64,000 nt of DNA from Hyphomicrobiales bacterium (GCA_017305925.1 JAFKJW010000179.1:1-64000), one strand, 5' to 3'; positions 9,258-19,156 are shown, numbered from the stretch's first letter. Numbers and translations: made by a program. The notes: generated by a model from the sequence alone, not told the origin.

Positions 9258-10250
9258 TCAGGCCAGCCTCTGCTCCAGTTCGATCACCTGTCCCTTTTGC
9301 CGCAGCCCGGTCGCGACGACGGAAACCCTGAACTTTCCTTCCAGGGCCGCGTCGAATATGGCGCCCACGATGATGTCGGCGTCGGCATCGACTTCCTCGC
9401 GGATGCGCGTTGCCGCTTCGTCCACCTCGAACAGCGTCATGTCCGGCCCGCCGGAAATGGAGACCAGCACGCCTCGCGCGCCGCCCATCGACGCCTCGTC
9501 GAGAAGCGGGTTTGCGATCGCCGCTTCGGCGGCCGTCTTCGCGCGTCCCTCGCCCGAGGCTTCTCCCGTGCCCATCATCGCCCGGCCCATGTCGCGCATC
9601 ACCGACCGCACGTCGGCGAAGTCGAGATTGATCAGGCCTTCCTTGACGATGAGGTCGGTGATGCAGCTGACGCCCGCATAAAGGACGTGGTCGGCCATGG
9701 CGAAGGCGTCCGCGAGGGTCGTCCTGGCGTCGGCGACCCTGAAGAGGTTCTGGTTCGGGATGACGATCACCGTATCGGCGCATTCGCGCATCCGCTCGAT
9801 GCCTTCCTCGGCCGCCTGCATCCGTCGCCTGCCCTCGAATGCGAACGGTTTGGTGACGACGGCGACGGTCAGAATACCGGCCTTGCGCGCCGCGTGGGCG
9901 ATGACGGGCGCGGCACCCGTTCCCGTTCCGCCGCCCATGCCGGCGGTGACGAAGCACATATGCGTCCCCGCGAGATGATCCATGATCTCGTCGATCGATT
10001 CCTCCGCCGCCGCCTGGCCGATGCCCGGCATGGAGCCGGCTCCCAGTCCCTCGGTCACGCCGGCGCCAAGCTGGATCAGCCGGTCGGCCTTCGACATGGA
10101 AAGCGCCTGAGCATCGGTATTGGCGACGATGAACTCCGTGCCCTGCAGGTTCCGGGCGATCATGTTGTTGATGGCGTTCCCGCCGCCACCGCCGACGCCG
10201 ATCACGGTGAGCCTGGGCTTCAGTTCGACAATGTTCGGGGCAGCGGTCAT
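9258..10250 (-). CDS. ftsZ2: Short second FtsZ (FtsZ2-like, no C-terminal tail)
   Basis: A 330-aa FtsZ with the GTP-binding G-box ([13 protein letters not shown]) and an intact T7 synergy loop (NLDFADV), so GTP binding and hydrolysis look possible. It ends just after the globular domain ([10 protein letters not shown]). The long linker and conserved C-terminal peptide that anchor the main FtsZ to FtsA/ZipA-type partners are missing. Sinorhizobium meliloti is known to carry such a truncated FtsZ2 beside the essential full-length copy. The start at 10250 is chosen because GGAGGA lies about five bases upstream; the 42-residue upstream extension is Cys/Arg-rich and implausible. It is not in a dcw cluster. 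Confidence 0.93.
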   Translation of the reverse strand: MTAAPNIVELKPRLTVIGVGGGGGNAINNMIARNLQGTEFIVANTDAQALSMSKADRLIQLGAGVTEGLGAGSMPGIGQAAAEESIDEIMDHLAGTHMCFVTAGMGGGTGTGAAPVIAHAARKAGILTVAVVTKPFAFEGRRRMQAAEEGIERMRECADTVIVIPNQNLFRVADARTTLADAFAMADHVLYAGVSCITDLIVKEGLINLDFADVRSVMRDMGRAMMGTGEASGEGRAKTAAEAAIANPLLDEASMGGARGVLVSISGGPDMTLFEVDEAATRIREEVDADADIIVGAIFDAALEGKFRVSVVATGLRQKGQVIELEQRLA

Positions 10251-10370
10251 GCCGTCCTCCATCTGGATGCGCGTCGTGCCGACCCTGCGCCGGCAACGTG
10301 CACACGAATCAAAGCAACTCCGCCTGCGGCAGAGGATCAGACCATGATCGCGACCGCAACCTTCCGCGAA

Positions 10371-10399
10371 AAGCAAAAAGGCCGGGCGAACCCGGCCTC
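10371..10399 (-). terminator. Rho-independent terminator of the cold-shock gene
   Basis: Read on the minus strand: a GC-rich stem GGCCGGG / CCCGGCC with a TTCG loop, followed by TTTTTGCTTTT. It begins about 64 bases after the csp stop codon and precedes ftsZ2. Confidence 0.85.
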
Positions 10400-10462
10400 T
10401 CCTATACGCCTCGATGATCTATGCCAGTACATCCGTGGTCAAAGACCGGAAGCGTGGTTCCG

Positions 10463-10675
10463 TTAGGCGGCAGCCTGCAGGTTCTCGGCCGCGCTCTTGC
10501 CGTTGCGGCGGTCCTGCACGATGTCGAAGCTGACCTTCTGGCCCTCGACGAGGCTGCGCATTCCGGCGCGCTCGACGGCCGAGATATGGACGAAGACGTC
10601 CGGCTGGCCATTGCCCTGCTCGATGAAGCCGAAGCCCTTGGTCGAATTGAAGAACTTCACGGTTCCGGTGTTCAT
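10463..10675 (-). CDS. Cold-shock domain protein (CspA family)
   Basis: A 70-aa single cold-shock domain, the usual length. RNP1 is GFGFIEQ and RNP2 is VFVHIS, the aromatic RNA-binding surface of the OB fold; the start [10 protein letters not shown] is canonical. Family members bind single-stranded RNA or DNA as RNA chaperones. It is monocistronic with its own terminator. About 220 bases upstream are free of genes and could form the long 5' leader seen in some csp genes, but I see no defined structure there. Confidence 0.96.
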   Translation of the reverse strand: MNTGTVKFFNSTKGFGFIEQGNGQPDVFVHISAVERAGMRSLVEGQKVSFDIVQDRRNGKSAAENLQAAA

Positions 10676-10896
10676 GACGATTTTCCTTTCAATCGCTCAT
10701 AGAAGATTGCTTGCCGCGCCAAGGCCCGGCAAACGGTGTAGCTCGATTTTGAGAGAGAAATATCGCCGACGGCGCGGTCCGCGCCCGAAACAAAGTTCAA
10801 CAAGCAAGATCGATATCGGGGAAGTAGACGCAAACGATGTTGGAAACAAGGCGCCGGTGAAAATAAACTGCGAGCCGGCCGTGCGCGACAATGGCT

Positions 10897-11298
10897 TTAC
10901 CGATCGCCGCCGCGACTTCCTTTCGGCCGGTCGCCGACGTGGGGCGGGTGCAGAGTCGACTGAGGCGGCACGTTTCCGTCCCCCTCTGCCCTGTGGCGAT
11001 AGAGCGTCGCACGGGCGAGCAGCATGAGCGTCACCGGCGTGGTGACGGTGACGAAGACGCCGATCAGGACTTCATGCATGACGGGCCGCGAGCCCAGCAC
11101 GGAGAAGCAAACGACCGAGGCGAGCACGATGGCGCCCGTTCCCCAGCTCGTTCCGAGCGTGGGGGCATGGACGCGCTCGAAGAAGCTGCCGAAGCGCAGG
11201 GTCCCCACCGCGCCGATCAGCGCCAGCGCCGCCCCGAGAAGGACCAGGAGGGCGGTCAGCAGCGCCGCCCAGGCCGGCAGATCCACGGCATGCGTCAT
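10897..11298 (-). CDS. phaG: Mrp-type cation/proton antiporter subunit G
   Basis: A 133-aa MnhG/PhaG protein with three hydrophobic spans (ALLTALLVLLGAALALIGAVG, IVLASVVCFSVLG, VLIGVFVTVTTPVTLMLLARA) and the family motif RVHAPTLGTSWG. The tail beyond ATLYRHR is polar. It is the last gene of the antiporter operon, and its ATG overlaps the phaF stop. In Sinorhizobium the pha system is a K+/H+ antiporter; Mrp systems elsewhere are Na+/H+. The ion cannot be decided from sequence. Confidence 0.93.
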   Translation of the reverse strand: MTHAVDLPAWAALLTALLVLLGAALALIGAVGTLRFGSFFERVHAPTLGTSWGTGAIVLASVVCFSVLGSRPVMHEVLIGVFVTVTTPVTLMLLARATLYRHRAEGDGNVPPQSTLHPPHVGDRPKGSRGGDR

Positions 11299-11576
11299 TC
11301 GATCACCTCGCCGCGCATGAGGAACTTCGCCAGCGCCACGCTCGACACGAAGCCCAGCACCGCAATGATCAGCGCCGCCTCGAAATAGATCTGGCTTCCG
11401 GTGCGGATGCCGACCGTCAGCACGAGAAGCATGGCGCTCACATACATGGCGTCCAGGCAGAGCACCCTGTCCTGCGCGCGCGGCCCGCGGATGAGCCGGT
11501 AGGCGTAGCATCCCATCGCCGCCACCAGCATGGCTTGGGCGACGGTCAGGGACCAGAGGAGAATCTCGCCGGTCAT
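11295..11576 (-). CDS. phaF: Mrp-type cation/proton antiporter subunit F
   Basis: A 93-aa MnhF/PhaF membrane protein with three spans and the family motif RLIRGPRAQDRVLCLDAMYV. Length is normal for the family. The start MTGEILLW overlaps the end of phaE by four bases, and the stop overlaps the phaG start. Confidence 0.94.
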   Translation of the reverse strand: MTGEILLWSLTVAQAMLVAAMGCYAYRLIRGPRAQDRVLCLDAMYVSAMLLVLTVGIRTGSQIYFEAALIIAVLGFVSSVALAKFLMRGEVIE

Positions 11577-12058
11577 TCGAATATTTCCATGAGCAGCGCC
11601 TCGTAGCGGTTCTTGATCAGGGCGATCCATTGCTCCTCGTCTTCGAGATCGAGGACATGGATCAGCAGGGCATTTGAATCGTGCGCGTGCTCGACCCATG
11701 CCGTCCCCGGCGTGCTGGTGACGATGCAGGCGAGCACCGCCAGGCCGGTCCTGTCGCGCAGGTCGAGCGGTATGGTCACGAAGCCGGACGCGCGTTCGCG
11801 GCGGCCGCCTTGAAGGATGATGCCGGCAACGGCGACGTTCGAGCGCAATATGTCCAGCATCACGATCCCGGCAAGGCGGGGAATGAGCTGCCAGCGCCGC
11901 AGCCTCGGCTTCGACGGCTGGAGCGCTGCCATGGCGCGGGAGGCCGCGACCGCGATCACGCCTCCAAGCAGGAACTGCCCGGGCGAGAAGGACGTCAGCA
12001 GCATCCACATCAGCAGCAGCGCCGCGGCGAGGACGGGATAGGGCAGCACGCGGCTCAT
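11573..12058 (-). CDS. phaE: Mrp-type cation/proton antiporter subunit E
   Basis: A 161-aa MnhE/PhaE protein with an N-terminal membrane region (LPYPVLAAALLLMWMLL, FLLGGVIAVAASRAM) and a cytoplasmic part containing the family sequence VTSTPGTAWVE and HVLD. It is coupled by 4-base overlaps to phaD upstream and phaF downstream. Confidence 0.94.
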   Translation of the reverse strand: MSRVLPYPVLAAALLLMWMLLTSFSPGQFLLGGVIAVAASRAMAALQPSKPRLRRWQLIPRLAGIVMLDILRSNVAVAGIILQGGRRERASGFVTIPLDLRDRTGLAVLACIVTSTPGTAWVEHAHDSNALLIHVLDLEDEEQWIALIKNRYEALLMEIFE

Positions 12059-13686
12059 CTGGCGGCAGCCCTCGGCTCCGGGCCCAGCACGCCCTGGATA
12101 TAGCCCGACGGATCGTGCAGCGAGCGCGCGGCCGCCTCGGTATAGCCGACCATCGCCCCGCCCTTGACGGTCAGGAGCAGGCAGAGCACCAGCAGCGCGA
12201 CGATCGGTGCCACCTCAACGACCAGCACGCGCGGAACGATCGCTTCGAGCGGCGCCCAGAACGTCCGGATGCCGCTGCGCATCATGGCCACCAGCGCCGC
12301 CAGGCCGGAGAGGATGACCAGCGCGACCAGCAGCCAGGTTCGCGGCGGGATTTCGGCCGGAGCACCCAGCCCGTCCAGGTTCAGCATGCCCGTCAGCAGG
12401 GCGAATTTGGCGACGAAGCCCGAAAGCGGCGGCAGGCCGGCGAGCAGCAGGGCGACGCATCCGAAGCAGACGCCGAGCACGGCGAGCGCGCCCGGCATGA
12501 CCACGCCGATCTCCTCGTCCTCGCGCTCCCCGGTCTCCTCGCCCTCCTCACCATAGGCCTCGATGGTGACGGCCAGCAGGTCGGCGCCAGGCTCGCGCGC
12601 GCGCTCCACCAACTCGATCAGCATGAAGAAGGCAGCCGTAGCGAAGGCCGAGCTGACGAGATAGAACAGCGCCCCCGACACGACCGCGGTGTCGCCCATG
12701 CCGACGGCGGCGAGCAGGGTTCCCGAGGAGACGAGCACGCTGTAGCCGGCGAGCCGGCCCATCGCCTGCGAGGCGAGCACGCCGGATGCCGCAAACGCGA
12801 TCGTCGCCATGCCGCCCCACAGCAGGACCATGCCTCCGAAGCCCGTCAGCTCGCCTGCCTCGCTGCCGAAGAGCAGCAGGCTGAGGCGCAGGAGAACGTA
12901 CACCCCGACCTTGGTCAGCACGACGAAAATGGCGCCGACCGGGGCCGCGGCCGCCATATAGGCGGAGGGAAGCCAGAAGCAGAGCGGCCACATGCCGGCC
13001 TTGACCAGGAAGGCGATTCCCAGGATCGCCGCGCCCGCTTGCAGCAGCATCCGGTCCTCGGCCGGAACGGCGTGCAGGCGCACTGCCAGATCGGCCATGT
13101 TGAGCGTGCCGGTGACGCCGTAGATCAGGCTGGCCCCGATCAGGAAAAGCAGCGACGCCGCCAGGTTGATCGCGATGTAGTGCAGGCCGGAGCGGACGCG
13201 GAACGCGCCGGAGCCGTGCAGCAGCAGGCCGTAGGACGCCGCCAGCGTGACCTCGAAGAAGACGAAGAGGTTGAACAGGTCGCCCGTCAGGAACGCGCCT
13301 CCCAGCCCCATCAGCAGGAACTGGAAGAGGCTGTGGAAATGCGGCCCGGCCTTGTGCCAGCGGGCGAGCGAGAACACCAGCGCCGCGAAGGCGACGATGG
13401 CGGTCATCACGAGCATCAGGGCCGCCAGCCGGTCGAGCACGAGCACGATGGCGAAGGGTGCCGGCCAGCTCGCGACGGCATAGGAGAGCGAAACCACACC
13501 GCCTGCGCCCGGATCTCCGTCCGCCATGCGCATCAGCGCGACGGCCGCGCCGAGAAGCAGCACGGTGGACGCAAGGCTGACCAGCGCCTTCAGCGTATGA
13601 TGCGTCTCGTCGATCAGCAGCAGCGACGCCCCCGTCACCAGCGGCAGCAGGATCGGAACGATGAGGAGATGCCGCGTCCACTCCAT
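12055..13686 (-). CDS. phaD: Mrp-type cation/proton antiporter subunit D
   Basis: A 543-aa multi-span protein of the MnhD/NuoN-NuoM-like family, one of the two large proton-channel subunits. The conserved KAGMWPLCFWLPSAYMAAAAPVG stretch includes the Lys of the antiporter-like channel. Near residue 380 is an acidic insert (EAYGEEGEETGEREDEEIG) that is unusual for a membrane protein and probably forms an exposed loop. Its start shares one base with the phaC stop. Confidence 0.94.
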   Translation of the reverse strand: MEWTRHLLIVPILLPLVTGASLLLIDETHHTLKALVSLASTVLLLGAAVALMRMADGDPGAGGVVSLSYAVASWPAPFAIVLVLDRLAALMLVMTAIVAFAALVFSLARWHKAGPHFHSLFQFLLMGLGGAFLTGDLFNLFVFFEVTLAASYGLLLHGSGAFRVRSGLHYIAINLAASLLFLIGASLIYGVTGTLNMADLAVRLHAVPAEDRMLLQAGAAILGIAFLVKAGMWPLCFWLPSAYMAAAAPVGAIFVVLTKVGVYVLLRLSLLLFGSEAGELTGFGGMVLLWGGMATIAFAASGVLASQAMGRLAGYSVLVSSGTLLAAVGMGDTAVVSGALFYLVSSAFATAAFFMLIELVERAREPGADLLAVTIEAYGEEGEETGEREDEEIGVVMPGALAVLGVCFGCVALLLAGLPPLSGFVAKFALLTGMLNLDGLGAPAEIPPRTWLLVALVILSGLAALVAMMRSGIRTFWAPLEAIVPRVLVVEVAPIVALLVLCLLLTVKGGAMVGYTEAAARSLHDPSGYIQGVLGPEPRAAAR

Positions 13687-14027
13687 CAGCGCGACTCCCG
13701 GCCGTCGACATGGTCGCTGCCCGTGAGGCCGCGGGCGGCGATCAGGACCACCAGCAGAAGCGCGGTCGTGGCGAAGCCGATCACGATCGCCGTCAGCACC
13801 AGCGCCTGCGGAACCGGATCCGCGTAGTCGGCCGCAACCCCCGCTCCGCCCTCGCCGAGCACCGGGGCGGCGCCGACACGCAGGCGGCCCATGCTGAAGA
13901 TGAAGAGGTTCACCGCATAGGAGAGCAGCGACAGGCCGATGACGAGCTGGTAGGTGCGCGGGCGCAGGACCAGCCAGACGCCCGATCCGGCCAGGACGCC
14001 GATGGCGGTTGCGAGCGTCAGCTCCAT
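13686..14027 (-). CDS. phaC: Mrp-type cation/proton antiporter subunit C
   Basis: A 113-aa MnhC/NuoK-like protein with three spans. The family core YQLVIGLSLLSYAVNLFIFSMG is present, followed by DPVPQALVLTAIVIGFA. The start at 14027 (MELTLATAIG) gives the family length; longer upstream frames run inside phaAB. It overlaps the phaAB stop by ten bases. Confidence 0.94.
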   Translation of the reverse strand: MELTLATAIGVLAGSGVWLVLRPRTYQLVIGLSLLSYAVNLFIFSMGRLRVGAAPVLGEGGAGVAADYADPVPQALVLTAIVIGFATTALLLVVLIAARGLTGSDHVDGRESR

Positions 14028-16942
14028 CGGCGGCGCTCCTCGACCGTCTGGCGTTCCTCCTCGAGGCGTGCCGCCCGCAGCCGGCGGATGGACTGGTGGG
14101 CGATCGCGATCAGCATCAGCACCGTGGCGCCGACGACGAGGCCGAACACGCCGAGGTCGAAAAGGGTCGCGCTCGCCATCGGGAGCTTTCCGATGAGCGG
14201 CAGCTCCGCATAGCTGAAGTAGGAGGTCAGGAAGGCCTTGCCGGCCAGCATCGAGGCAGCACCCGTCAAGGCCGCCAGAAGCAGGCCGCCGCCGATCCAC
14301 TTGACCGGCAGGATGCGCAGCCTGTCCTCCACCCAGACCGTCCCGCCGGCCATATATTGCAGGATGAAGCCCGCAGCCATCGCCACGCCGGCCGCGAAGC
14401 CTCCGCCGGGAGCGTCATGGCCGCGCAGGAACAGGTAGGCGGCCAGCACGATCACCACCGGGAACATCCACTGCATGATCACCGACGGCACGTAGAGGTA
14501 GTCCGCGGCCGTCGCGCCCGCTTCCCGATCCGGATCCTGCTCGTCGCTGGACCACTGGATACGCTGCTGCTCCGGCCGCTCGATATTGTCGGGCGCCGGG
14601 CGGAAGCGCCGCAGAAGGGCGAAGACGGTCAGCGCAACGATGCCGAGCACCGTGATCTCGCCCAGCGTGTCGAAACCGCGGAAGTCGACGAGGATCACAT
14701 TGACGACGTTGCGCCCCCCGCCGTCGCTATAGGCCTTTTCGATGAAGAAGTCCGCGATGGTGGCAGGCGGCGGACGCGTCATGACGGCGTAGGAGATCGC
14801 CGTCATCCCCACGCCGGCCGCCACCGCGATCGCCAGGTCGCGGAAACGGCGTGCGCGGTCGAGGATGCCGCGCGGTTCGAGCAGGGCTTCGGAGCGTTTC
14901 GGCAGCCAGCGCAGGCCGAGCAGGATGAGAACGGTCGTGACGATTTCGACGACGAGCTGCGTCGCCGCGAGATCGGGCGCCGAAAGCCAGATGAAGGTCA
15001 TGCAGGTCACGAGCCCCGTTCCGCCCAGCAGCACCAGCGCCGCGAGGCGGTGGAATTTCGCCTGGTGGGCGGCCGCGACCGCGCAGACCATGCCGGTTCC
15101 CCAGAGGCCGGCAAACACGAAATCCGCCTGCCCGCTGCCATGCGCTCCGAAGCCGAGGCCCGAAACGGCAAGCGGGAGGGCGCCGGCAGCGATCGCCGCC
15201 GCGGCGAGCAGACGCATCTGCGGCTGCAGCCGCCGCGTGCCGAAGACATCCTCGATGAAGCGCGCGCCCCGCCAGGAAATCGCGACCATGACCTGTTCGA
15301 AGATCCGCTGGCCCTGTATCCGGCCGAAGAGAAGCGGCCTCTCGGCACGTTCGAGATAGTCTCCGGCGCCGAGATAGAGCAGCGCGCCGCCGGCCAGCGC
15401 GAGCGCGCTCATCGCCAGCGGCAGGGTGAAGCCGTGCCATACCGCGAGGCTGTATTGCGGCGTCTCGGGGCCGAGCACCGAGGACACGGCGACATGCAGG
15501 AAGGGCCCGACGGTGAGGCCCGGGATGATGCCGACGACGAGGCAGGCCACCACCAGGAACATGACGGGGAAGCGCATCCAGAAGGGCGGCTCGTGCGGCT
15601 GGCGCGGAAAGCTTTCGGGCGGCACGCCGAGGAAGATCGAATGGATCAGCCGGATGGAATAGGTGACGGCGAGCGCGCTGCCGAGCACGGCCGCATAGGG
15701 CGCCACGGTGTCCACCCAGGAATCGGCATGGGTCCGGACCGCTTCCGCGAAGAACATCTCCTTCGACAGGAAGCCGTTCAGCAGCGGCACGCCGGCCATG
15801 GCGGCGCTCGCCACCATGACCAGCGTGCCGGTGATCGGCATGAAGCGGAACAGGCCGGAGAGCTTGCGCAGGTCGCGCGTGCCCGCCTCGTGGTCGATGA
15901 TGCCGGCGGCCATGAACAGCGAGGCCTTGAAGGTGGCGTGATTGAGCATGTGGAAGATGGCGGCCACCGCGGCGAGCGGGCTGCCAAGGCTGAGCAGAAG
16001 CGTGATCAGTCCGAGATGGCTGATGGTGGAATAGGCGAGCAATCCTTTCAGGTCCTGCTGGAACATCGCCAGATAGGCGCCGAGAACCAGCGAGATCATG
16101 CCCGCAAGGCCGAGGATGACGAACCATTCATGCGTGTCGGACAGCACGGGCCACAGCCGGGCCATCAGGAAGACGCCCGCCTTGACCATGGTGGCCGAAT
16201 GCAGGAACGCCGAGACCGGCGTCGGCGCGGCCATGGCGTTCGGCAGCCAGAAATGGAACGGGAACTGCGCGCTTTTGGTGAGCGTGCCGAGCAGGACGAG
16301 CAGGAGCGCCGGGACGTAGAGGCCGCTGGTGCGTATCGCGTCCCCCGATCCCAGCACCGCGTCGAGATCGTAGCTTCCGACGATATGGCCGATGATCAGG
16401 ACGCCTGCCAGCAGCGCCAGTCCCCCGATGGCCGTGATCGTCAGCGCCATGCGGGCGCCGTCGCGCGCCGCCTGATTGTGATGCCAGTAGCCGATCAGCA
16501 GGAAGGAAGAGATGCTGGTGAGTTCCCAGAACACGACCAGGAGGATCAAATTGCCGGAGAGCACGACGCCGAGCATCGACCCGGCGAAGGCGAGGAAGAA
16601 AAGGTAGAAGCGGCGGACCGGATCCTCGGGCGAGATGTAATAGCGGGTGTAGACGACGACGAGGAACCCGATGCCGCTGATCAGGGTCGCGAAGATCCAG
16701 GCCAGGCCGTCCATCCTCAGCGTGAAGTCGAGCCCGAGCGAAGGGATCCACTCGATCCGGTATCGAATGGGATCGCCGCTGCTAACCGACGGATAGAGCG
16801 AAAGCGTCAATACGAGGCAGATCGCCATCGTGGCGCCTGCGAGCCAGGTCGCCGGCGTGCGCGAATCCGAGGGAAGCAGGATCGCCGCCAGCCCCGCCAC
16901 GAAGGGAAGAACGATGATCGAGGATAGCGAATAAAACTCCAT
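14018..16942 (-). CDS. phaAB: Mrp-type cation/proton antiporter fused subunit A/B
   Basis: A 974-aa protein. The MnhA/NuoL-like part (residues 1 to about 770) has many spans and the channel signature TKSAQFPFHFWLPNAMAAPTPVSAFLHSATMVKAG. The C-terminal part (about 800-960: GHDAPGGGFAAGVAMAAGF) is MnhB. This A/B fusion is the arrangement known from rhizobial pha operons. ATG 16942 is chosen; a GTG directly before it (16945) would leave too little room after the GGAG site. It heads the operon; the promoter should lie in 16943-17060. Confidence 0.94.
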   Translation of the reverse strand: MEFYSLSSIIVLPFVAGLAAILLPSDSRTPATWLAGATMAICLVLTLSLYPSVSSGDPIRYRIEWIPSLGLDFTLRMDGLAWIFATLISGIGFLVVVYTRYYISPEDPVRRFYLFFLAFAGSMLGVVLSGNLILLVVFWELTSISSFLLIGYWHHNQAARDGARMALTITAIGGLALLAGVLIIGHIVGSYDLDAVLGSGDAIRTSGLYVPALLLVLLGTLTKSAQFPFHFWLPNAMAAPTPVSAFLHSATMVKAGVFLMARLWPVLSDTHEWFVILGLAGMISLVLGAYLAMFQQDLKGLLAYSTISHLGLITLLLSLGSPLAAVAAIFHMLNHATFKASLFMAAGIIDHEAGTRDLRKLSGLFRFMPITGTLVMVASAAMAGVPLLNGFLSKEMFFAEAVRTHADSWVDTVAPYAAVLGSALAVTYSIRLIHSIFLGVPPESFPRQPHEPPFWMRFPVMFLVVACLVVGIIPGLTVGPFLHVAVSSVLGPETPQYSLAVWHGFTLPLAMSALALAGGALLYLGAGDYLERAERPLLFGRIQGQRIFEQVMVAISWRGARFIEDVFGTRRLQPQMRLLAAAAIAAGALPLAVSGLGFGAHGSGQADFVFAGLWGTGMVCAVAAAHQAKFHRLAALVLLGGTGLVTCMTFIWLSAPDLAATQLVVEIVTTVLILLGLRWLPKRSEALLEPRGILDRARRFRDLAIAVAAGVGMTAISYAVMTRPPPATIADFFIEKAYSDGGGRNVVNVILVDFRGFDTLGEITVLGIVALTVFALLRRFRPAPDNIERPEQQRIQWSSDEQDPDREAGATAADYLYVPSVIMQWMFPVVIVLAAYLFLRGHDAPGGGFAAGVAMAAGFILQYMAGGTVWVEDRLRILPVKWIGGGLLLAALTGAASMLAGKAFLTSYFSYAELPLIGKLPMASATLFDLGVFGLVVGATVLMLIAIAHQSIRRLRAARLEEERQTVEERRRWS

Positions 16943-17040
16943 CACGCTCCGTTTGGCTGGACCTGCGACGCTACTGCTTTCTGCGCTTCTACGCTATCGA
17001 CGGCGATCCGCAAATGACAGGTTCGATATCTTGCACGGAA

Positions 17041-17056
17041 AGCCGGCACCGCCGGA
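17041..17056 (-). terminator. Possible weak terminator after hutC
   Basis: On the minus strand, a CCGGC / GCCGG stem with a GGT loop is followed by TTTCC, five bases past the hutC stop. The stem is short and the T-run poor, so this is tentative. Confidence 0.3.
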
Positions 17057-17060
17057 TATT

Positions 17061-17792
17061 TCAGTCGCTCCGGCTCTGTCCGTTCTCGGTGCGAACGAGG
17101 TGGCCCGGCTGGAACGCCACCCTGACGGTGGTGATCGGGCCGAGATCGTTCCAGGTGGTGCGGTAGAGGATCAGCAGCGCCTGCCCCGGTTGCGCCCGAA
17201 GCAACCGCGCGTCGCGCCGGTTGGCGTTCTCGGCCGAGAACGCCAGTTCCGCGCGCAGATAGGGCGCGTTGCGCACCAGCCATTCATTGGCGTTCAGCTG
17301 CCGGAAGTCGGCGTCCTCCAGCTCGGGCGCGGCCCGCGGATTGATCCAGCGGTCCTCGAGCTGGAACGGCCGTCCGTCGCCATAATGCACGGCCCGCATG
17401 TGGACCAGCATCTCGCCCTCGGGCAGGCCGATCCGCGCGGCGACATCCGCGGGGATCGGGCTCCGCCGCTGCGCCACCACGCGGTGGCTGTAGGCCATGC
17501 CGGCCTGCTCGACCTGCTCGCGCACGATGGAGATGGTGAAGGTCGCCTTGCGGACCGGATCGATCGCGACGCGCGTGCCGGCCCGGCGCTTGCGGTCCAG
17601 AAGCCCTTCGTCGGCGAGAAGCTGCAACGCCTTGTTGACGGTCGCCCGTGCCGCGTCGAACTCGATCGCGAGATCGGCCTCGTCCGGGATGCGATCGCCC
17701 TGGCGCCATTCACGCTCGACGATGCGGCGGCGCACTTCGGCGGCGATATGCTGCGCCTTGGGAGAGGTCGATCCAGCCTGCCTGTCGGTCAC
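17061..17792 (-). CDS. hutC: GntR-family histidine utilisation repressor HutC
   Basis: A 243-aa regulator. It has an N-terminal GntR winged helix (residues about 12-78: IPDEADLAIEFDAARATVNKALQLLADEGLL) and a UTRA ligand domain (about 95-235, ending ITTVRVAFQPGHLVRTENG). HutC proteins repress hut genes and are released by urocanate. It starts at a GTG that overlaps the hutF stop (GTGA), so the two are co-transcribed and HutC probably represses its own operon. The three GTTTAGAC sites at 19207-19261 fit the GT-N-TA-N-AC pattern of the HutC subfamily and are the likely targets. Confidence 0.94.
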   Translation of the reverse strand: MTDRQAGSTSPKAQHIAAEVRRRIVEREWRQGDRIPDEADLAIEFDAARATVNKALQLLADEGLLDRKRRAGTRVAIDPVRKATFTISIVREQVEQAGMAYSHRVVAQRRSPIPADVAARIGLPEGEMLVHMRAVHYGDGRPFQLEDRWINPRAAPELEDADFRQLNANEWLVRNAPYLRAELAFSAENANRRDARLLRAQPGQALLILYRTTWNDLGPITTVRVAFQPGHLVRTENGQSRSD

Positions 17793-19156
17793 ATGCGCTC
17801 CTGGAGCCTGCCGATGCAGGCTAGATAGTCGGCGGTGATCCGCTCGTGATCGCGATGCCGGCCGTCCCGTACGACGTGGCGGCCAGCGGCCCACACGTCG
17901 CGGACAAGTCCGTCGCCGCCGGCGAAGATCAGGCTGTCGAGAAGCTCGTCGCCCTTGCGGCCGAAAAGCACCGGATTGTCGAGCGAGACGGCGCAGAGAT
18001 CCGCCCACAGGCCGCCGGCGATGGCGCCGGTCTCGCGGCCCGCCGCCGTCGCGCCGCCGTCGAGCCCGGCCTCGTAGAGCACCCGGCCGGTGGATCGCTC
18101 CTTCTCGGCCAGCACGGCGCGTTCCGTGTCGCGCAGGCGCTGACTGTATTCCAGCGTGCGCAGTTCCTCGCCGAGCGCGATGCGGATGTTGCTGTCCGAA
18201 CCGAAGCCGAGCCGACCGCCTGCGCCCTTCCAGACGGTTCCGTTGAAGATGCCGTCGCCGAGGCTCGACTCGGTGATCGGGCAGAGACCCGCCACCGCGC
18301 CGGTCGCCGCCAGCCGGCGGGTCTCGTCCTCGGTTATGTGGGTGAGGTGGATCAGCGTCCAGCGGCGGTCCGGCGCGTGGTTGTCCAATAGCCATTCGAC
18401 GGGCCGGCGGCCGCGCGCGGCCTCGACCTCCTCGATCTCGGGGATCTGCTCGGCGAGATGCATGTGCAGCGGCCGGCCGGGGCGCAGGCCTTCGCAGAAC
18501 GCCAGGCCTTCCGGGCTGACCGCGCGCAGTGAGTGCGGCGCGACGCCGATGCCGGCATCGGCGGGCAGATGGCGCAGCGTCGCCTCGGCGGCGTCGAGCA
18601 GGGTGGCGAACGCGTCCGGCGTCGTGCCGAAGCGCTGCTGGCCGGCACCGAGCGGACGGCGGTCGACCCCGCCGAACTGATAGTGCACCGGCAGGAGCGT
18701 CAGCCCGATGCCGGTTCGGACGGCCGCGGCGGCGATGCGCCCGGACATCTCCGCGACGTCGTCGTAGGGCGCGCCGCCCGGCCGGTGATGCAGGTAGTGG
18801 AATTCGACATTGGTGGCGTAGCCGGCCTCCAGCATCTCCATCTGCACCAGCGCTGCGATCGCCTCGACGTCGTCGGGCGTCAGATGGTCGAGGAAGCGGT
18901 ACATGATCTGCCGCCACGTCCAGAATGTATCGCGCGGAAAAGGCCCGCGCGCCTCCGAAAGACCGGCCATGGCGCGCTGGAAGGCATGCGAATGGACGTT
19001 CGCCATGGCTGGCAGCAGAAGGCCGAGCCGTTCCTCCCCCTTCGGTGCGACGCCTGCCTCCACGGCAGCGATCCGGCCCTCCGCGCTGATTTCGACACGG
19101 ACGTCGTCGGCCCAGCCATCCGGCAAAAGCGCATGCCTGGCCCACGCTGTCGTCAT
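17789..19156 (-). CDS. hutF: N-formimino-L-glutamate deiminase HutF
   Basis: A 455-aa amidohydrolase that converts N-formimino-L-glutamate to N-formyl-L-glutamate and ammonia in the cytoplasm. The metal-binding HSHAFQR, the [10 protein letters not shown] segment and the HLTHITEDE stretch are present, as is [10 protein letters not shown] with the conserved Asp. The start at 19156 has AGGAG a few bases upstream; an in-frame ATG further upstream (19216) lies in the operator region and lacks a site. Having HutF implies the five-step pathway that ends in HutG, which is not in this window. Confidence 0.95.
   Translation of the reverse strand: MTTAWARHALLPDGWADDVRVEISAEGRIAAVEAGVAPKGEERLGLLLPAMANVHSHAFQRAMAGLSEARGPFPRDTFWTWRQIMYRFLDHLTPDDVEAIAALVQMEMLEAGYATNVEFHYLHHRPGGAPYDDVAEMSGRIAAAAVRTGIGLTLLPVHYQFGGVDRRPLGAGQQRFGTTPDAFATLLDAAEATLRHLPADAGIGVAPHSLRAVSPEGLAFCEGLRPGRPLHMHLAEQIPEIEEVEAARGRRPVEWLLDNHAPDRRWTLIHLTHITEDETRRLAATGAVAGLCPITESSLGDGIFNGTVWKGAGGRLGFGSDSNIRIALGEELRTLEYSQRLRDTERAVLAEKERSTGRVLYEAGLDGGATAAGRETGAIAGGLWADLCAVSLDNPVLFGRKGDELLDSLIFAGGDGLVRDVWAAGRHVVRDGRHRDHERITADYLACIGRLQERM

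Noticed and set aside
14009-16927. A 972-codon plus-strand open frame opposite phaAB
   Set aside because: Same antisense GC artefact; the minus strand encodes a clear fused antiporter subunit.
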